Shown: in pieces, positions 1 through 7,993 of the stretch
How positions within the stretch are numbered: the first letter of the stretch is position 1
Layout: every line of letters starts with the position of its first letter
NCBI RefSeq assembly: GCF_026241195.1
Contig: NZ_JAPFQO010000012.1
Span: forward strand, 1-64,000
DNA length: 64,000 bases
DNA from: Pontibacter anaerobius
GTDB lineage: Bacteria; Bacteroidota; Bacteroidia; Cytophagales; Hymenobacteraceae
Reading direction: 5' to 3'
Translations under genes and position numbers: made by a program
Notes under the pieces: generated by a model
What the model saw: only the letters and a program-made list of their open reading frames with translations
What the model was told of the DNA's origin: nothing
The model's database searches: none

Positions 1-116
1 TTTGGCTCTTTTTCTGATCGTTGCCCCGCTTTAGTGGCCTTTGATGCCGCCCAGCCCTAAAAAAGCCTGAAAGACACGCCACTTTAAAACCTGAAAATAA
101 TCCCAATCACGGCCAA

Positions 117-1502
117 CTAACAGCTAACTACCACTCTCCTAAGCCCCAGGCTGAAGATGGTTTCGCCGGGTTGGGTATGCACGCGGATGCTACCGCCGTG
201 CTGGCGCATGATCTGCCGTGACAGGCTGAGGCCAATACCAGAGCCTTGTTTTTTGGTGGTGTAGAACGGGATAAAGATCTTGTCCAGCACATCGTCAGGT
301 ATGCCGGGGCCATTGTCCGTCACATCTATGCGTAGCTTGTCGCGCTCCCCTTCCGGCACAAAGGCCACTACCTCCACACATGGCTTGTCGCTTTGCTGCA
401 GGCAGGCTTCTACTCCGTTTTTTATCAGGTTAATAAGCACCTGCTCCAGCTGCTCGGCATCGGCAAGGACTTCTGTTTTCTCGTCGGGCAGGTACATCTT
501 CAGGCTTACGTGCTGGTCTTCCAGTTGGTGCTGCAGCAGCGTGTGCACATTCCGCAGCAGTTCTGCCACACGCACCGGCTTAAGCTCAGAAGCTGGCAAA
601 CGCATCAGGCGGCGGTAGTTTTTCACGAAGTGCAGCATGCCGGCGCTACGCTTTTCGATGGTCCGTAACCCAGACTGCATATCCTCCAGCACCTCCTCGT
701 CTATACTTTCGCCTGCGGCGTGTTTTGCCATCACCTCCTGCTCTAGCAAATTGTTTACCGTGCTGGCCAGGGATACCACCGGGGTAACGGAGTTCATGAT
801 CTCATGCGTCAGCACCCGGATCACTTTTTGCCAGGTCTGCAGCTCTTGCTCCTCTAACTCAGACTGTATGTTCTGCAGCGTTACGATTTTAAGCAGCTGC
901 CCCTGCATCTGCAGTTCCGTGGCGCTCAGGTTCAGCAGGAGCTGTTCCTCATTCACCTGTAGCGTCACCAGCCTTTTCTCCTCGTGGCCTATAGTGTACA
1001 GCGCCTGCACCAGCTCCGGGCTCAGGCGTTCCAACGTATCGATATGGCGCATATGCGGAATGTGCAGCAGCTCTTTCGTTACATGGTTCACCAGTTGCAC
1101 CTCCCCCTCCTCGTCAAACGTAAGTATGCCCACGCCCACCTGCTCCACAATGGCCTGCAGGTAATGGTAATGGGCTTGTCTCTCTGTTTTCACCTGCTGA
1201 AAGGCTTCTGAAATATCGTTGAAGCTCTGGTACAGCTCCCGGTAGGAGGAGTTAAGGCCTGATGTGGCAAAACGCTGGGTAAAGTCGGAATAGCGGATGG
1301 CCTGCAGAAAGCTGCTGATATCACGGTTGGTGCGCTCTACGAAGTGGATAAGGTCATAGAGTTGAAACAGCACAAGCAGGAACAGTACGATGCCCGTCAT
1401 GTACCAGTCGGTACGGAAAAGCACCAGCATCAGCAGCAGTACCACGGCAATCAGCATGAAAAGGCGCAGCAGCAGCTTTACCCTAAACCCGCTATAGACC
1501 AT
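117..1502 (-). CDS. Sensor histidine kinase, NtrY-like, of a sigma-54-type two-component system
   Basis: Membrane histidine kinase of 461 residues that should phosphorylate the response regulator encoded just upstream. Two transmembrane helices lie at about residues 8-28 and 32-50, followed by a HAMP-like linker and a PAS-like region (about 110-200). The phospho-acceptor is His233 in HEIMNSVTP. The ATPase domain shows an N-box (NLIKNGVEA, about 358-366), DNGPGIP (396-402), the F-box IFIPFYTT and the G-box GSGIGLSLS (420-428). The periplasmic part is almost absent, so the kinase probably senses a membrane or cytoplasmic cue. Its start overlaps the regulator stop by 11 bases, which implies translational coupling. 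The signal it detects cannot be read from the sequence. Confidence 0.93.
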   Translation of the reverse strand: MVYSGFRVKLLLRLFMLIAVVLLLMLVLFRTDWYMTGIVLFLLVLFQLYDLIHFVERTNRDISSFLQAIRYSDFTQRFATSGLNSSYRELYQSFNDISEAFQQVKTERQAHYHYLQAIVEQVGVGILTFDEEGEVQLVNHVTKELLHIPHMRHIDTLERLSPELVQALYTIGHEEKRLVTLQVNEEQLLLNLSATELQMQGQLLKIVTLQNIQSELEEQELQTWQKVIRVLTHEIMNSVTPVVSLASTVNNLLEQEVMAKHAAGESIDEEVLEDMQSGLRTIEKRSAGMLHFVKNYRRLMRLPASELKPVRVAELLRNVHTLLQHQLEDQHVSLKMYLPDEKTEVLADAEQLEQVLINLIKNGVEACLQQSDKPCVEVVAFVPEGERDKLRIDVTDNGPGIPDDVLDKIFIPFYTTKKQGSGIGLSLSRQIMRQHGGSIRVHTQPGETIFSLGLRRVVVSC

Positions 1503-2874
1503 GCTTCTCTATTCTGCGGTAAAGGGCCGTGCGCGTAATGCCCAACTCTTTGGCGGCATGCGTTATGTTGCCCGAGTGCTTTACAAGGGCCTTCTGCACC
1601 ATCATTTTCTCCAGTGCCTCCAAGGTATAATCGTTATCATGTATACTTTCCAGCACATGCTGTTTATGTTGCCCGTTTTCGCTGGGTGCAAAGTAGAAGT
1701 CGTCGGGGTGAAGCTCGTTGCCGTCGCAAAGTATAACGGCCCGCTCCATGGCATGGTCCAGTTCCCGTATGTTTCCCGGCCAGTGGTAGTCATTCAGGCG
1801 GCGCAGCGTGTCGGCGTTCAGGTGCAGGTCGGGGCGGTTATACTTCTGGCAATATACTTTCAGAAAGTGATCCGCCAGCAGTTTTATGTCTTCGCGGCGC
1901 TCACGCAGCGGCGGCAGGTGTATTTCCACGGTGTTGATGCGGTAAAGCAAGTCCTGGCGAAATTCACCCTCTCGCACCATATCGTAAAGCGGCATGTTGG
2001 TAGCGCAAATCAGGCGGATATCAATGGGCCGCGGTTTGTTGGTGCCCAGGCGGATAACCTGCCTGCTTTGCAGCACTGTTAATAGTTTAGCCTGCAGCGC
2101 CAGCGACAGGTTCCCGATCTCGTCCAGGAAAAGGGTGCCGCCTGATGCCGCCTCCAGCCTACCCGCCCGCTCTTCCCTGGCATCGGTAAAGGCGCCTTTG
2201 GCGTGCCCGAACAATTCACTCTCAAAAAGGGTGGTACTGATGGCACCGAGGTCTACGATTTCAAATACATTGCCAGCCCTCTTTGACTTCTTGTGCAGCG
2301 CGCGGGCGGCCACTTCCTTGCCTGTTCCGTTCTCGCCAAGTATAAGCACATTAGCATCGGTAGCTGCTACTTTATCTATCGTTTGGTACACGCGCTGCAT
2401 GGCCGCCGATACCCCAATAAATCCATCGTAATGATAAGCGGTGTTTTCGCGCACAGCTTTCTCGGCGCTGCGTTTGCTCACGGAGTCGCGGTTCTGGCAA
2501 GCCGTTTTAAGTATGGCCACCAACTTTTCGTTCTGCCAGGGTTTTAGTACAAAATCGGAGGCTCCCTCTTTCAGTGCCCGCACCGCCAGTTCAATATCAC
2601 CATAAGCCGTCATCAGGATTACGGTAATATTGGGCGATAGCTGTAGAATCTGCTTCAGCCAGTGAAAGCCTTCTTTGCTCGAGGTGGCCCCGGTACTGTA
2701 GTTCATGTCGAGAAGTACCACATCAAAGGTCTGCTCCTGCAGGAGGCCTGGAATCCGGTATGGGTCTGAGGTAGTTACCACCACGTCGAAATACTGCTTC
2801 AGCAATAGCTTTCCTGCCATCAGGATGTCTTCCTCGTCATCTACCACCAATACCTTACAAGGGATTTTACTCAT
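1492..2874 (-). CDS. Sigma-54-dependent response regulator, NtrC family
   Basis: Transcription activator of 460 residues with three domains in order. The receiver has acidic residues Asp12-Asp13, phospho-acceptor Asp56 and Lys111. The AAA+ domain has Walker A GENGTGKE at 180-187 and Walker B TLFLDE at 247-252. The sigma-54-contacting loop reads GAFTDA (227-232) instead of the canonical GAFTGA. A Fis-type helix-turn-helix occupies the last 30 residues or so. I chose the ATG at 2874 because the longer frame begins only at a TTG at 2931 and adds 19 residues without homology to a receiver. It is followed by the kinase with an 11 base overlap and is divergent from the efflux operon, its likely target. 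Confidence 0.93.
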   Translation of the reverse strand: MSKIPCKVLVVDDEEDILMAGKLLLKQYFDVVVTTSDPYRIPGLLQEQTFDVVLLDMNYSTGATSSKEGFHWLKQILQLSPNITVILMTAYGDIELAVRALKEGASDFVLKPWQNEKLVAILKTACQNRDSVSKRSAEKAVRENTAYHYDGFIGVSAAMQRVYQTIDKVAATDANVLILGENGTGKEVAARALHKKSKRAGNVFEIVDLGAISTTLFESELFGHAKGAFTDAREERAGRLEAASGGTLFLDEIGNLSLALQAKLLTVLQSRQVIRLGTNKPRPIDIRLICATNMPLYDMVREGEFRQDLLYRINTVEIHLPPLRERREDIKLLADHFLKVYCQKYNRPDLHLNADTLRRLNDYHWPGNIRELDHAMERAVILCDGNELHPDDFYFAPSENGQHKQHVLESIHDNDYTLEALEKMMVQKALVKHSGNITHAAKELGITRTALYRRIEKHGL

Positions 2875-2996
2875 AGTTTTAAATTGTAAATCGTGGGGAT
2901 GTATATGTAAAAGTACGTTTTTTCTGTGCAATATGCCATGCTTCCGGCTAAGTATAAAATGTTAATCACGAAGTTCCTGCTCCTTTGCCTGCTTGC

Positions 2997-3034
2997 TGTT
3001 CGCTACAGGACACTCAGGTGTACGGAAGCGGACA
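2997..3034. promoter_or_regulatory. Two tandem dyads, candidate enhancer sites for the NtrC-type regulator
   Basis: Two 16 bp imperfect palindromes of the form TGTnCG...GGACA lie at 2997-3012 and 3019-3034. They agree at 11 of 16 positions and their centres are 22 bp apart, two helical turns. The second dyad pairs TGTnCG with CGnACA across four bases. They sit about 65 to 100 bp upstream of the sigma-54-like promoter, the usual distance for NtrC-family enhancers. Binding by the adjacent regulator is inference. Confidence 0.55.
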
Positions 3035-3099
3035 GTATAGACATAGCAGCAAGCCTATACTTGAGCACAACTAACTGATTACCAATTACTTAATAAACA

Positions 3100-3114
3100 T
3101 GGCACACTAATTGG
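3100..3114 (+). promoter_or_regulatory. Sigma-54-like promoter of the efflux operon
   Basis: TGGCAC, five bases, then TTGG matches the -24/-12 pattern TGGCAC-N5-TTGC except for the last base. The GG and the -12 dinucleotide keep the N10 spacing. Transcription would start near 3126, leaving a leader of about 40 bases before the ATG at 3169. The divergent gene encodes a sigma-54 activator, which supports the call. Confidence 0.6.
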
Positions 3115-3168
3115 CAATGCGGAAAGTGTAACTATGAAATAAATTACCCACGACCACAATCTACTACT

Positions 3169-4419
3169 ATGGATCGCGTAATCGAAAAGAAAAAAGTAAC
3201 ACCTAAGAAGCTTATCCTCATTGCCGGAGGAACTCTGCTGCTGATACTGGTGCTCTACAACCTGCTGTTCGCTGAGCACAGCTCAACGCTGAACGTAGAC
3301 AGTAAGCGCATCACAGTTGGCCAGGTTAGCGAAGGCATGTTCCAGGAGTTTATTGCCATAGATGGCACGGTGGAGCCGCTTAAAACTTTTTACCTGGATA
3401 TAACCGAGGGTGGCCGTGTGGAGAAGATCTATACCGATGACGGCCGCATGGTGGAGAAAGGCGACACGATCCTGAAACTCTCCAACACCACGCTCCAGAT
3501 CGACTTTATGACCCGCGAAACGCAGCTCTACGACCTGATGAACGAACGCCAGAACTCCGAGATAACCATGAAGCAGGATCTGATCCGGAAGGAGAACGAC
3601 CTGGCCGAGATAAAGTACCAGCTTGCACTGGCCCAGCGTAAGTATGAGCGCAACAAAATGCTGATAGAGGAGAAAGTGATCTCGCGGGAGGAGTACGAGG
3701 CTGCCAAAGATGAGTTTGAGTACCTGAATACCCGTAAAACCCTGGCAGAACGCTCCGTTAAGCAGGATGCCCAGCTCATGAACGACCGCCTGAAGCAGTT
3801 GGACGAGTCTATCCGCCGCATGGAGGCTAACATTGGCATGGCACGCAACACGCTAAACAACCTGTATGTAACAGCTCCTTTCACCGGCCAGCTTTCTACT
3901 TTAAAGGCTGAGGTTGGCGAGTCGAAAGCACCGGGGGAAAACATTGGCCAGATCGACGACCTGAACGGTTATAAAGTTAGAGCCAACATAGATGAGCACT
4001 ACATCTCCAGGGTACACCCCGGCCTGAGCGGCTCCTTCGACTTCAACGGGAAGAGCTACAAAGTAACCGTGGCCAAAGTTATACCTGAGGTGCAGAATAA
4101 TACCTTCCAGGTGGATATGGAGTTTGCAGAGGGCGCTCCGGAAGGCATCCGCCGTGGCCAGACATTGCAGATTAAGCTGAACCTGAACGATGGCGCCAAG
4201 GCCGTGCTGCTCCCACGCGGCGGCTTTTACCAGAGCACAGGCGGCAACTGGGTGTTTGTGGTGAACGAAGCCAGCGGCAACGCCCAGAAGCGCCAGATCA
4301 AACTGGGCCGCCAGAACCCGAACTATTACGAAGTGCTGGATGGCCTGCAGCCGGGCGATAAGGTGGTGCTATCCTCCTACGACAGCTACGGCGACATAGA
4401 CCAACTGGAACTGAAATAA
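3169..4419 (+). CDS. Efflux periplasmic adaptor (HlyD/MacA family)
   Basis: Membrane-fusion protein of 416 residues that should bridge the inner-membrane ABC transporter and a TolC-type outer membrane channel. One N-terminal transmembrane anchor lies at about 18-35. A split barrel-sandwich (lipoyl-like) domain follows (about 70-110 and 225-260), interrupted by a long coiled coil (about 110-225), then beta-barrel and membrane-proximal domains with a typical VLLPRGGFY...VFVV stretch near the C-terminus. First gene of the unit adaptor, ATPase, permease, M61 peptidase, TolC. Preceded by the sigma-54-like promoter at 3100. The substrate is unknown; MacA-like pumps export peptides, macrolides or lipoproteins. 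Confidence 0.9.
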   Translation: MDRVIEKKKVTPKKLILIAGGTLLLILVLYNLLFAEHSSTLNVDSKRITVGQVSEGMFQEFIAIDGTVEPLKTFYLDITEGGRVEKIYTDDGRMVEKGDTILKLSNTTLQIDFMTRETQLYDLMNERQNSEITMKQDLIRKENDLAEIKYQLALAQRKYERNKMLIEEKVISREEYEAAKDEFEYLNTRKTLAERSVKQDAQLMNDRLKQLDESIRRMEANIGMARNTLNNLYVTAPFTGQLSTLKAEVGESKAPGENIGQIDDLNGYKVRANIDEHYISRVHPGLSGSFDFNGKSYKVTVAKVIPEVQNNTFQVDMEFAEGAPEGIRRGQTLQIKLNLNDGAKAVLLPRGGFYQSTGGNWVFVVNEASGNAQKRQIKLGRQNPNYYEVLDGLQPGDKVVLSSYDSYGDIDQLELK

Positions 4420-4527
4420 GCGCCGGATGAATTCCGAAGCTATATCACAGAAAAGCACTTGATAACCGAGAACGCACACACCATTTGTACAAAATAAAAC
4501 TAGAAAACATTTACAACAGCAAGAACC

Positions 4528-5247
4528 ATGAGCATGCAAGAACTAATAATCGACACGCAAAACCTGCAGAAGAAGTACATCACGGACACAGTAGAAACCA
4601 CCGCCCTGGCCGGGGTAGACCTGAAAATAAAGCGCGGCGAGTTCGTGGCCATCATGGGTCCATCCGGCTGTGGCAAGTCTACCTTACTCAACATCCTGGG
4701 TATGTTGGATAGCCCGTCGTCCGGCAGCTTTAAGTTCCTGGGTCAGGAGGTGGCCAACGTATCGGAGCGCCAGCGCGCCAAGCTGCGCAAAGAAAACCTG
4801 GGCTTTGTGTTCCAGAGCTTTAACCTGATAGATGAGCTGACAGTGGAGGAGAACATCGCCCTGCCCCTGGCTTACCTTGGCTTCTCTAAATCTGAAACCG
4901 AGAAACGCACCCTGCAGGCCATGGAGCGCATGGGCATCGCGCACCGCCGCAGCCACTTCCCGCAGCAGTTGTCGGGTGGCCAGCAGCAGCGGGCCGCCAT
5001 TGCCAGAGCCGTGGTGTCGGAGCCCGCGCTTATACTTGCCGACGAACCTACCGGTAACCTGGATTCCGTACACGGCCGCGAGGTAATGCAGCTGCTCTCC
5101 GAACTAAACGATGCCGGCACTACCGTAGTAATGGTAACGCACTCCCCTACCGATGCCGAGTACGCGCACCGCATCGTGAACCTGTTCGACGGCCAGATCG
5201 TGACCGAGAACCTGAACGTGAAACGCCACGCTGCAGAGCTGCTATAA
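4528..5247 (+). CDS. ABC transporter ATP-binding protein (MacB/LolD type)
   Basis: ATPase subunit of 239 residues that powers the permease encoded next. Walker A GPSGCGKS is at 44-51, the Q-loop is in VFQSFNLID, the signature LSGGQ is at 148-152, Walker B LILADEP is at 168-174, and the switch histidine is in VMVTHSP. The sequence class is that of MacB/LolD/FtsE ATPases, which work by mechanotransmission rather than classical translocation. It lies 108 bases after the adaptor gene and 88 bases before the permease. The stop codon is the first base pairs of a 19 bp hairpin (5247-5289). A second in-frame ATG two codons in would make little difference. Confidence 0.94.
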   Translation: MSMQELIIDTQNLQKKYITDTVETTALAGVDLKIKRGEFVAIMGPSGCGKSTLLNILGMLDSPSSGSFKFLGQEVANVSERQRAKLRKENLGFVFQSFNLIDELTVEENIALPLAYLGFSKSETEKRTLQAMERMGIAHRRSHFPQQLSGGQQQRAAIARAVVSEPALILADEPTGNLDSVHGREVMQLLSELNDAGTTVVMVTHSPTDAEYAHRIVNLFDGQIVTENLNVKRHAAELL

Positions 5248-5289
5248 AGTATAAACTGCAGGCGCTCCCGGCGTCTGCAGTTTATACTT
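5247..5289 (+). other. Long intra-operon hairpin between ATPase and permease genes
   Basis: A 19 bp inverted repeat with 18 matching positions and a loop of about five bases begins in the ATPase stop codon. Its arms start and end with the window's iterated word AAGTATA/TATACTT. No long T-tract follows, so it looks more like an mRNA processing or stability element, or an attenuator that lowers permease expression, than a full terminator. Confidence 0.6.
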
Positions 5290-5335
5290 CTACTTTCCAA
5301 GATCTACCTTCAGAAAGCCTAACCAAAATAAAACT

Positions 5336-7744
5336 ATGTTCAACAACTATCTCAAGATCGCAGTCCGTAACCTGTTACGGAACAAAGTATACTCGGCTAT
5401 CAATATCCTGGGACTGGCTATCGGGATAGCTTCCTGTATACTTATTTTCCTGTATGTGCAGGACGAACTGAGCTACGAAAACCACTTCAGTAAGTCAGGC
5501 CGCATTACACGCATTGTTGGCGAGGTAATTTTTGAAGGGCACAAGGATGAGTTCGCGGTGACACCTCCGGCACTGGCGCCTGCCGTCAGCCGTTTCTCCG
5601 ACATAGAGGCTGTTACACAGTTTAACCGTGCCGGCAAGCAAACCATCTGGTACAACAACCAGACTTTTACTGATGAAGACCTTGTTTTTGCAGACAGTGT
5701 TTTCTTTAAAGTGTTTGATTACGAGCTGTTGGCCGGCAACCCTGCCACAGCCCTTATTGCCCCCCATACCATCGTGCTGACGGAGGAGATGGCAGAGAAG
5801 ATATTTGGCGGTGTGGAGCAGGCGATGGGCGAAGTGCTGCAGTTTAGCCGCGACTCCTATACTGTTACAGGGGTATACCGCAACCTGGGTCATTCGCACC
5901 TGAACGTATCCGGCCTTTTATCCAAAGCTACCATCGATGCCCGCACCAGTGCAGAGGAGCGCAACACCCAGTGGTTTAACCTAAACAACTACACGTATGT
6001 GCTGCTGCAAAATGAGGAGCAGATAGCTTCGCTGCAAGCGCAGGTAGACGATTTGACTCAAAACCACGTGAACCCCTGGATAAAGGAAAACAAGCTGAAC
6101 GCCCAGATGAAGTTCATCGTGCAGCCCCTGAAGGACATCCATTTCGACACCCGCTACATGCACAGTATATCCTCTTCGGGAAATATATCCTATGTATACA
6201 TCTTTGGGGCTGTGGCGGTTTTTCTGCTACTGATAGCAAGTATAAACTACATGAACCTGGCCACCGCGCGCTCAGCCAAGCGCGCCAAAGAAGTGGGTTT
6301 ACGCAAAGTGGTTGGTGCTGATCGTAGTCAGATCATCCGCCAGTTCCTGGGCGAGTCGGTGCTGCTGACGCTGATTGCCGTGCTACTGGCGCTGGCGCTG
6401 GTGCAGATCTTTATCCCGAGCTTCAATAACCTCACGGAGAAGAATTTCTCCTCCGACTTCTTCCTGCAGTGGGATTTTCTGCTCGTTATTCTGGCCATTG
6501 TGCTGCTGGTGGGTGTGGTAGCAGGCAGCTACCCGGCTTTTTTCCTCTCGGGCTTTAAACCAGCCGATGTACTGAAATCCGATAAGCAACCCAGAGGGGG
6601 CAGTGCCACTCTGCGCCGGGCATTAGTGGTGCTGCAGTTCAGCATCTCCCTGATCATGATCATCGGCACCATTGTGGTGTTTACGCAGATGCACTTCCTG
6701 AAAAGCGCTGACCTGGGCTTTAATAAAGAGCAGGTGATGGTGATTGATGTGCCGGGCGGCGACTCCACGCTGGTGCAGCGCCTGCCAGTTATCAAGCAAA
6801 AGCTGCTACAGAACCCGAACGTGCTGCAGGTCTCTAACTCATACAGCATACCTGCTGAGCCCACTAACCGCACCCTTTTGCTCATGGAGCAAGACGGTAA
6901 AATGGTGGAGAAAACAATGGATATCATAGCGGTAGACTATGACTTTATTTCGCTGATGGGCATGGAGATAAAGGAAGGCCGTAATTTCTCCCGCGACATG
7001 AAAACAGACGAGAAGAGCGGCATCATTATAAACGAGGCTGCCGCAAAGTGGCTGGGTTGGAGCGAGCCGATCGGCAAGAAGGTAGGGACAGGTGAAAACA
7101 GGGTTGGAGACAGCAGCACCAGAATTATTGGCGTGGTGAAAGACTTCCATATGAGCTCGTTACACACCGATGTGCAGCCACTGGCAATCACACTTGCGCC
7201 TGAGTCTCCGGGCTACCTGCTGGCCCGTATCTCGCCAGAGAACCAGGCTGCCACCATCAGTTTTGTAGAGGAACAGTGGCGTATGTTCGACCAGCGCCAT
7301 CCTATGGAGTACTTCTTTATGGATGAGTTTTTTGACCGCCAGTACCGCGCCGAGGAGAAGATGCTAACCGTGTTCGGGTACTTCGCGGGCCTTACCATAC
7401 TTATCGCCTGCCTTGGCTTGTTTGGCCTGGCGTCGTTTACGGCGGAGCAGCGCACCAAGGAGATCGGTATCCGCAAAGTGCTCGGTTCCACAACGGGCAA
7501 TATTGTGCTGCTGCTCTCCAAGGATTTTGCGCTGCTCGTAGCTATTGCCATCATGCTGGCAACGCCGGTGGCCTGGTATGGCATGAGCCAGTGGCTGCAG
7601 GACTTTGCCTACCGCATCGACTTGAGCTGGTGGATCTTCGCCCTGGCTGGATTGCTGGCCCTGGTTATCGCGCTGGCAACCGTAAGCTTCCAGGCAGTAA
7701 AGGCGGCCCTGCTGGATCCTGTGAAAGCCATCCGGACACAATAG
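5336..7744 (+). CDS. ABC transporter permease, two FtsX domains (MacB-like)
   Basis: Inner-membrane permease of 802 residues. It opens with the typical NYLKIAVRNLLRNKVYSAINILG start and a first transmembrane segment at about 20-42. A MacB-type periplasmic domain follows (about 45-285), then an FtsX core with three helices (about 285-420), a second transmembrane/periplasmic/FtsX set (about 430-690), and a C-terminal FtsX core containing KEIGIRKVLGS and ending near DPVKAIRTQ. This duplicated eight-helix layout is usual for Bacteroidota. The ATPase is encoded upstream. Probably exports or extracts a hydrophobic compound or peptide; the substrate is unknown. Confidence 0.93.
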   Translation: MFNNYLKIAVRNLLRNKVYSAINILGLAIGIASCILIFLYVQDELSYENHFSKSGRITRIVGEVIFEGHKDEFAVTPPALAPAVSRFSDIEAVTQFNRAGKQTIWYNNQTFTDEDLVFADSVFFKVFDYELLAGNPATALIAPHTIVLTEEMAEKIFGGVEQAMGEVLQFSRDSYTVTGVYRNLGHSHLNVSGLLSKATIDARTSAEERNTQWFNLNNYTYVLLQNEEQIASLQAQVDDLTQNHVNPWIKENKLNAQMKFIVQPLKDIHFDTRYMHSISSSGNISYVYIFGAVAVFLLLIASINYMNLATARSAKRAKEVGLRKVVGADRSQIIRQFLGESVLLTLIAVLLALALVQIFIPSFNNLTEKNFSSDFFLQWDFLLVILAIVLLVGVVAGSYPAFFLSGFKPADVLKSDKQPRGGSATLRRALVVLQFSISLIMIIGTIVVFTQMHFLKSADLGFNKEQVMVIDVPGGDSTLVQRLPVIKQKLLQNPNVLQVSNSYSIPAEPTNRTLLLMEQDGKMVEKTMDIIAVDYDFISLMGMEIKEGRNFSRDMKTDEKSGIIINEAAAKWLGWSEPIGKKVGTGENRVGDSSTRIIGVVKDFHMSSLHTDVQPLAITLAPESPGYLLARISPENQAATISFVEEQWRMFDQRHPMEYFFMDEFFDRQYRAEEKMLTVFGYFAGLTILIACLGLFGLASFTAEQRTKEIGIRKVLGSTTGNIVLLLSKDFALLVAIAIMLATPVAWYGMSQWLQDFAYRIDLSWWIFALAGLLALVIALATVSFQAVKAALLDPVKAIRTQ

Positions 7745-7993
7745 AAAAGTATAAACCCGATTAAAGTATAGTGTTTGTTGTTTGTTTATGGTGCATCCCC
7801 GGCGTAAAGCGGTATGGCCTATCGCTGCCGGGGTACATCATACCTTCAGGCAACCTTTTGCGTCGCATCAGCATCTGTATATCGGCAGGTATGACTACGT
7901 AAGGGAGCCTGGTCTACAAAAAGAGCCATTTGGTCTAAAAAAGCTATCTTTTATACTTCGTATGAGTTATATTGATAGAAACCGAAACTAATC

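Noticed and set aside
2875..2931. Longer N-terminus for the response regulator, starting TTG at 2931
   Set aside because: The receiver domain begins properly at the ATG at 2874; the extension has no receiver homology and lies in the divergent regulatory region.
7782..7991. 69-codon frame just before the M61 gene
   Set aside because: It overlaps a CCCCGGC/GCCGGGG inverted repeat and the likely leader of the M61 gene, and its sequence resembles no small protein I know.
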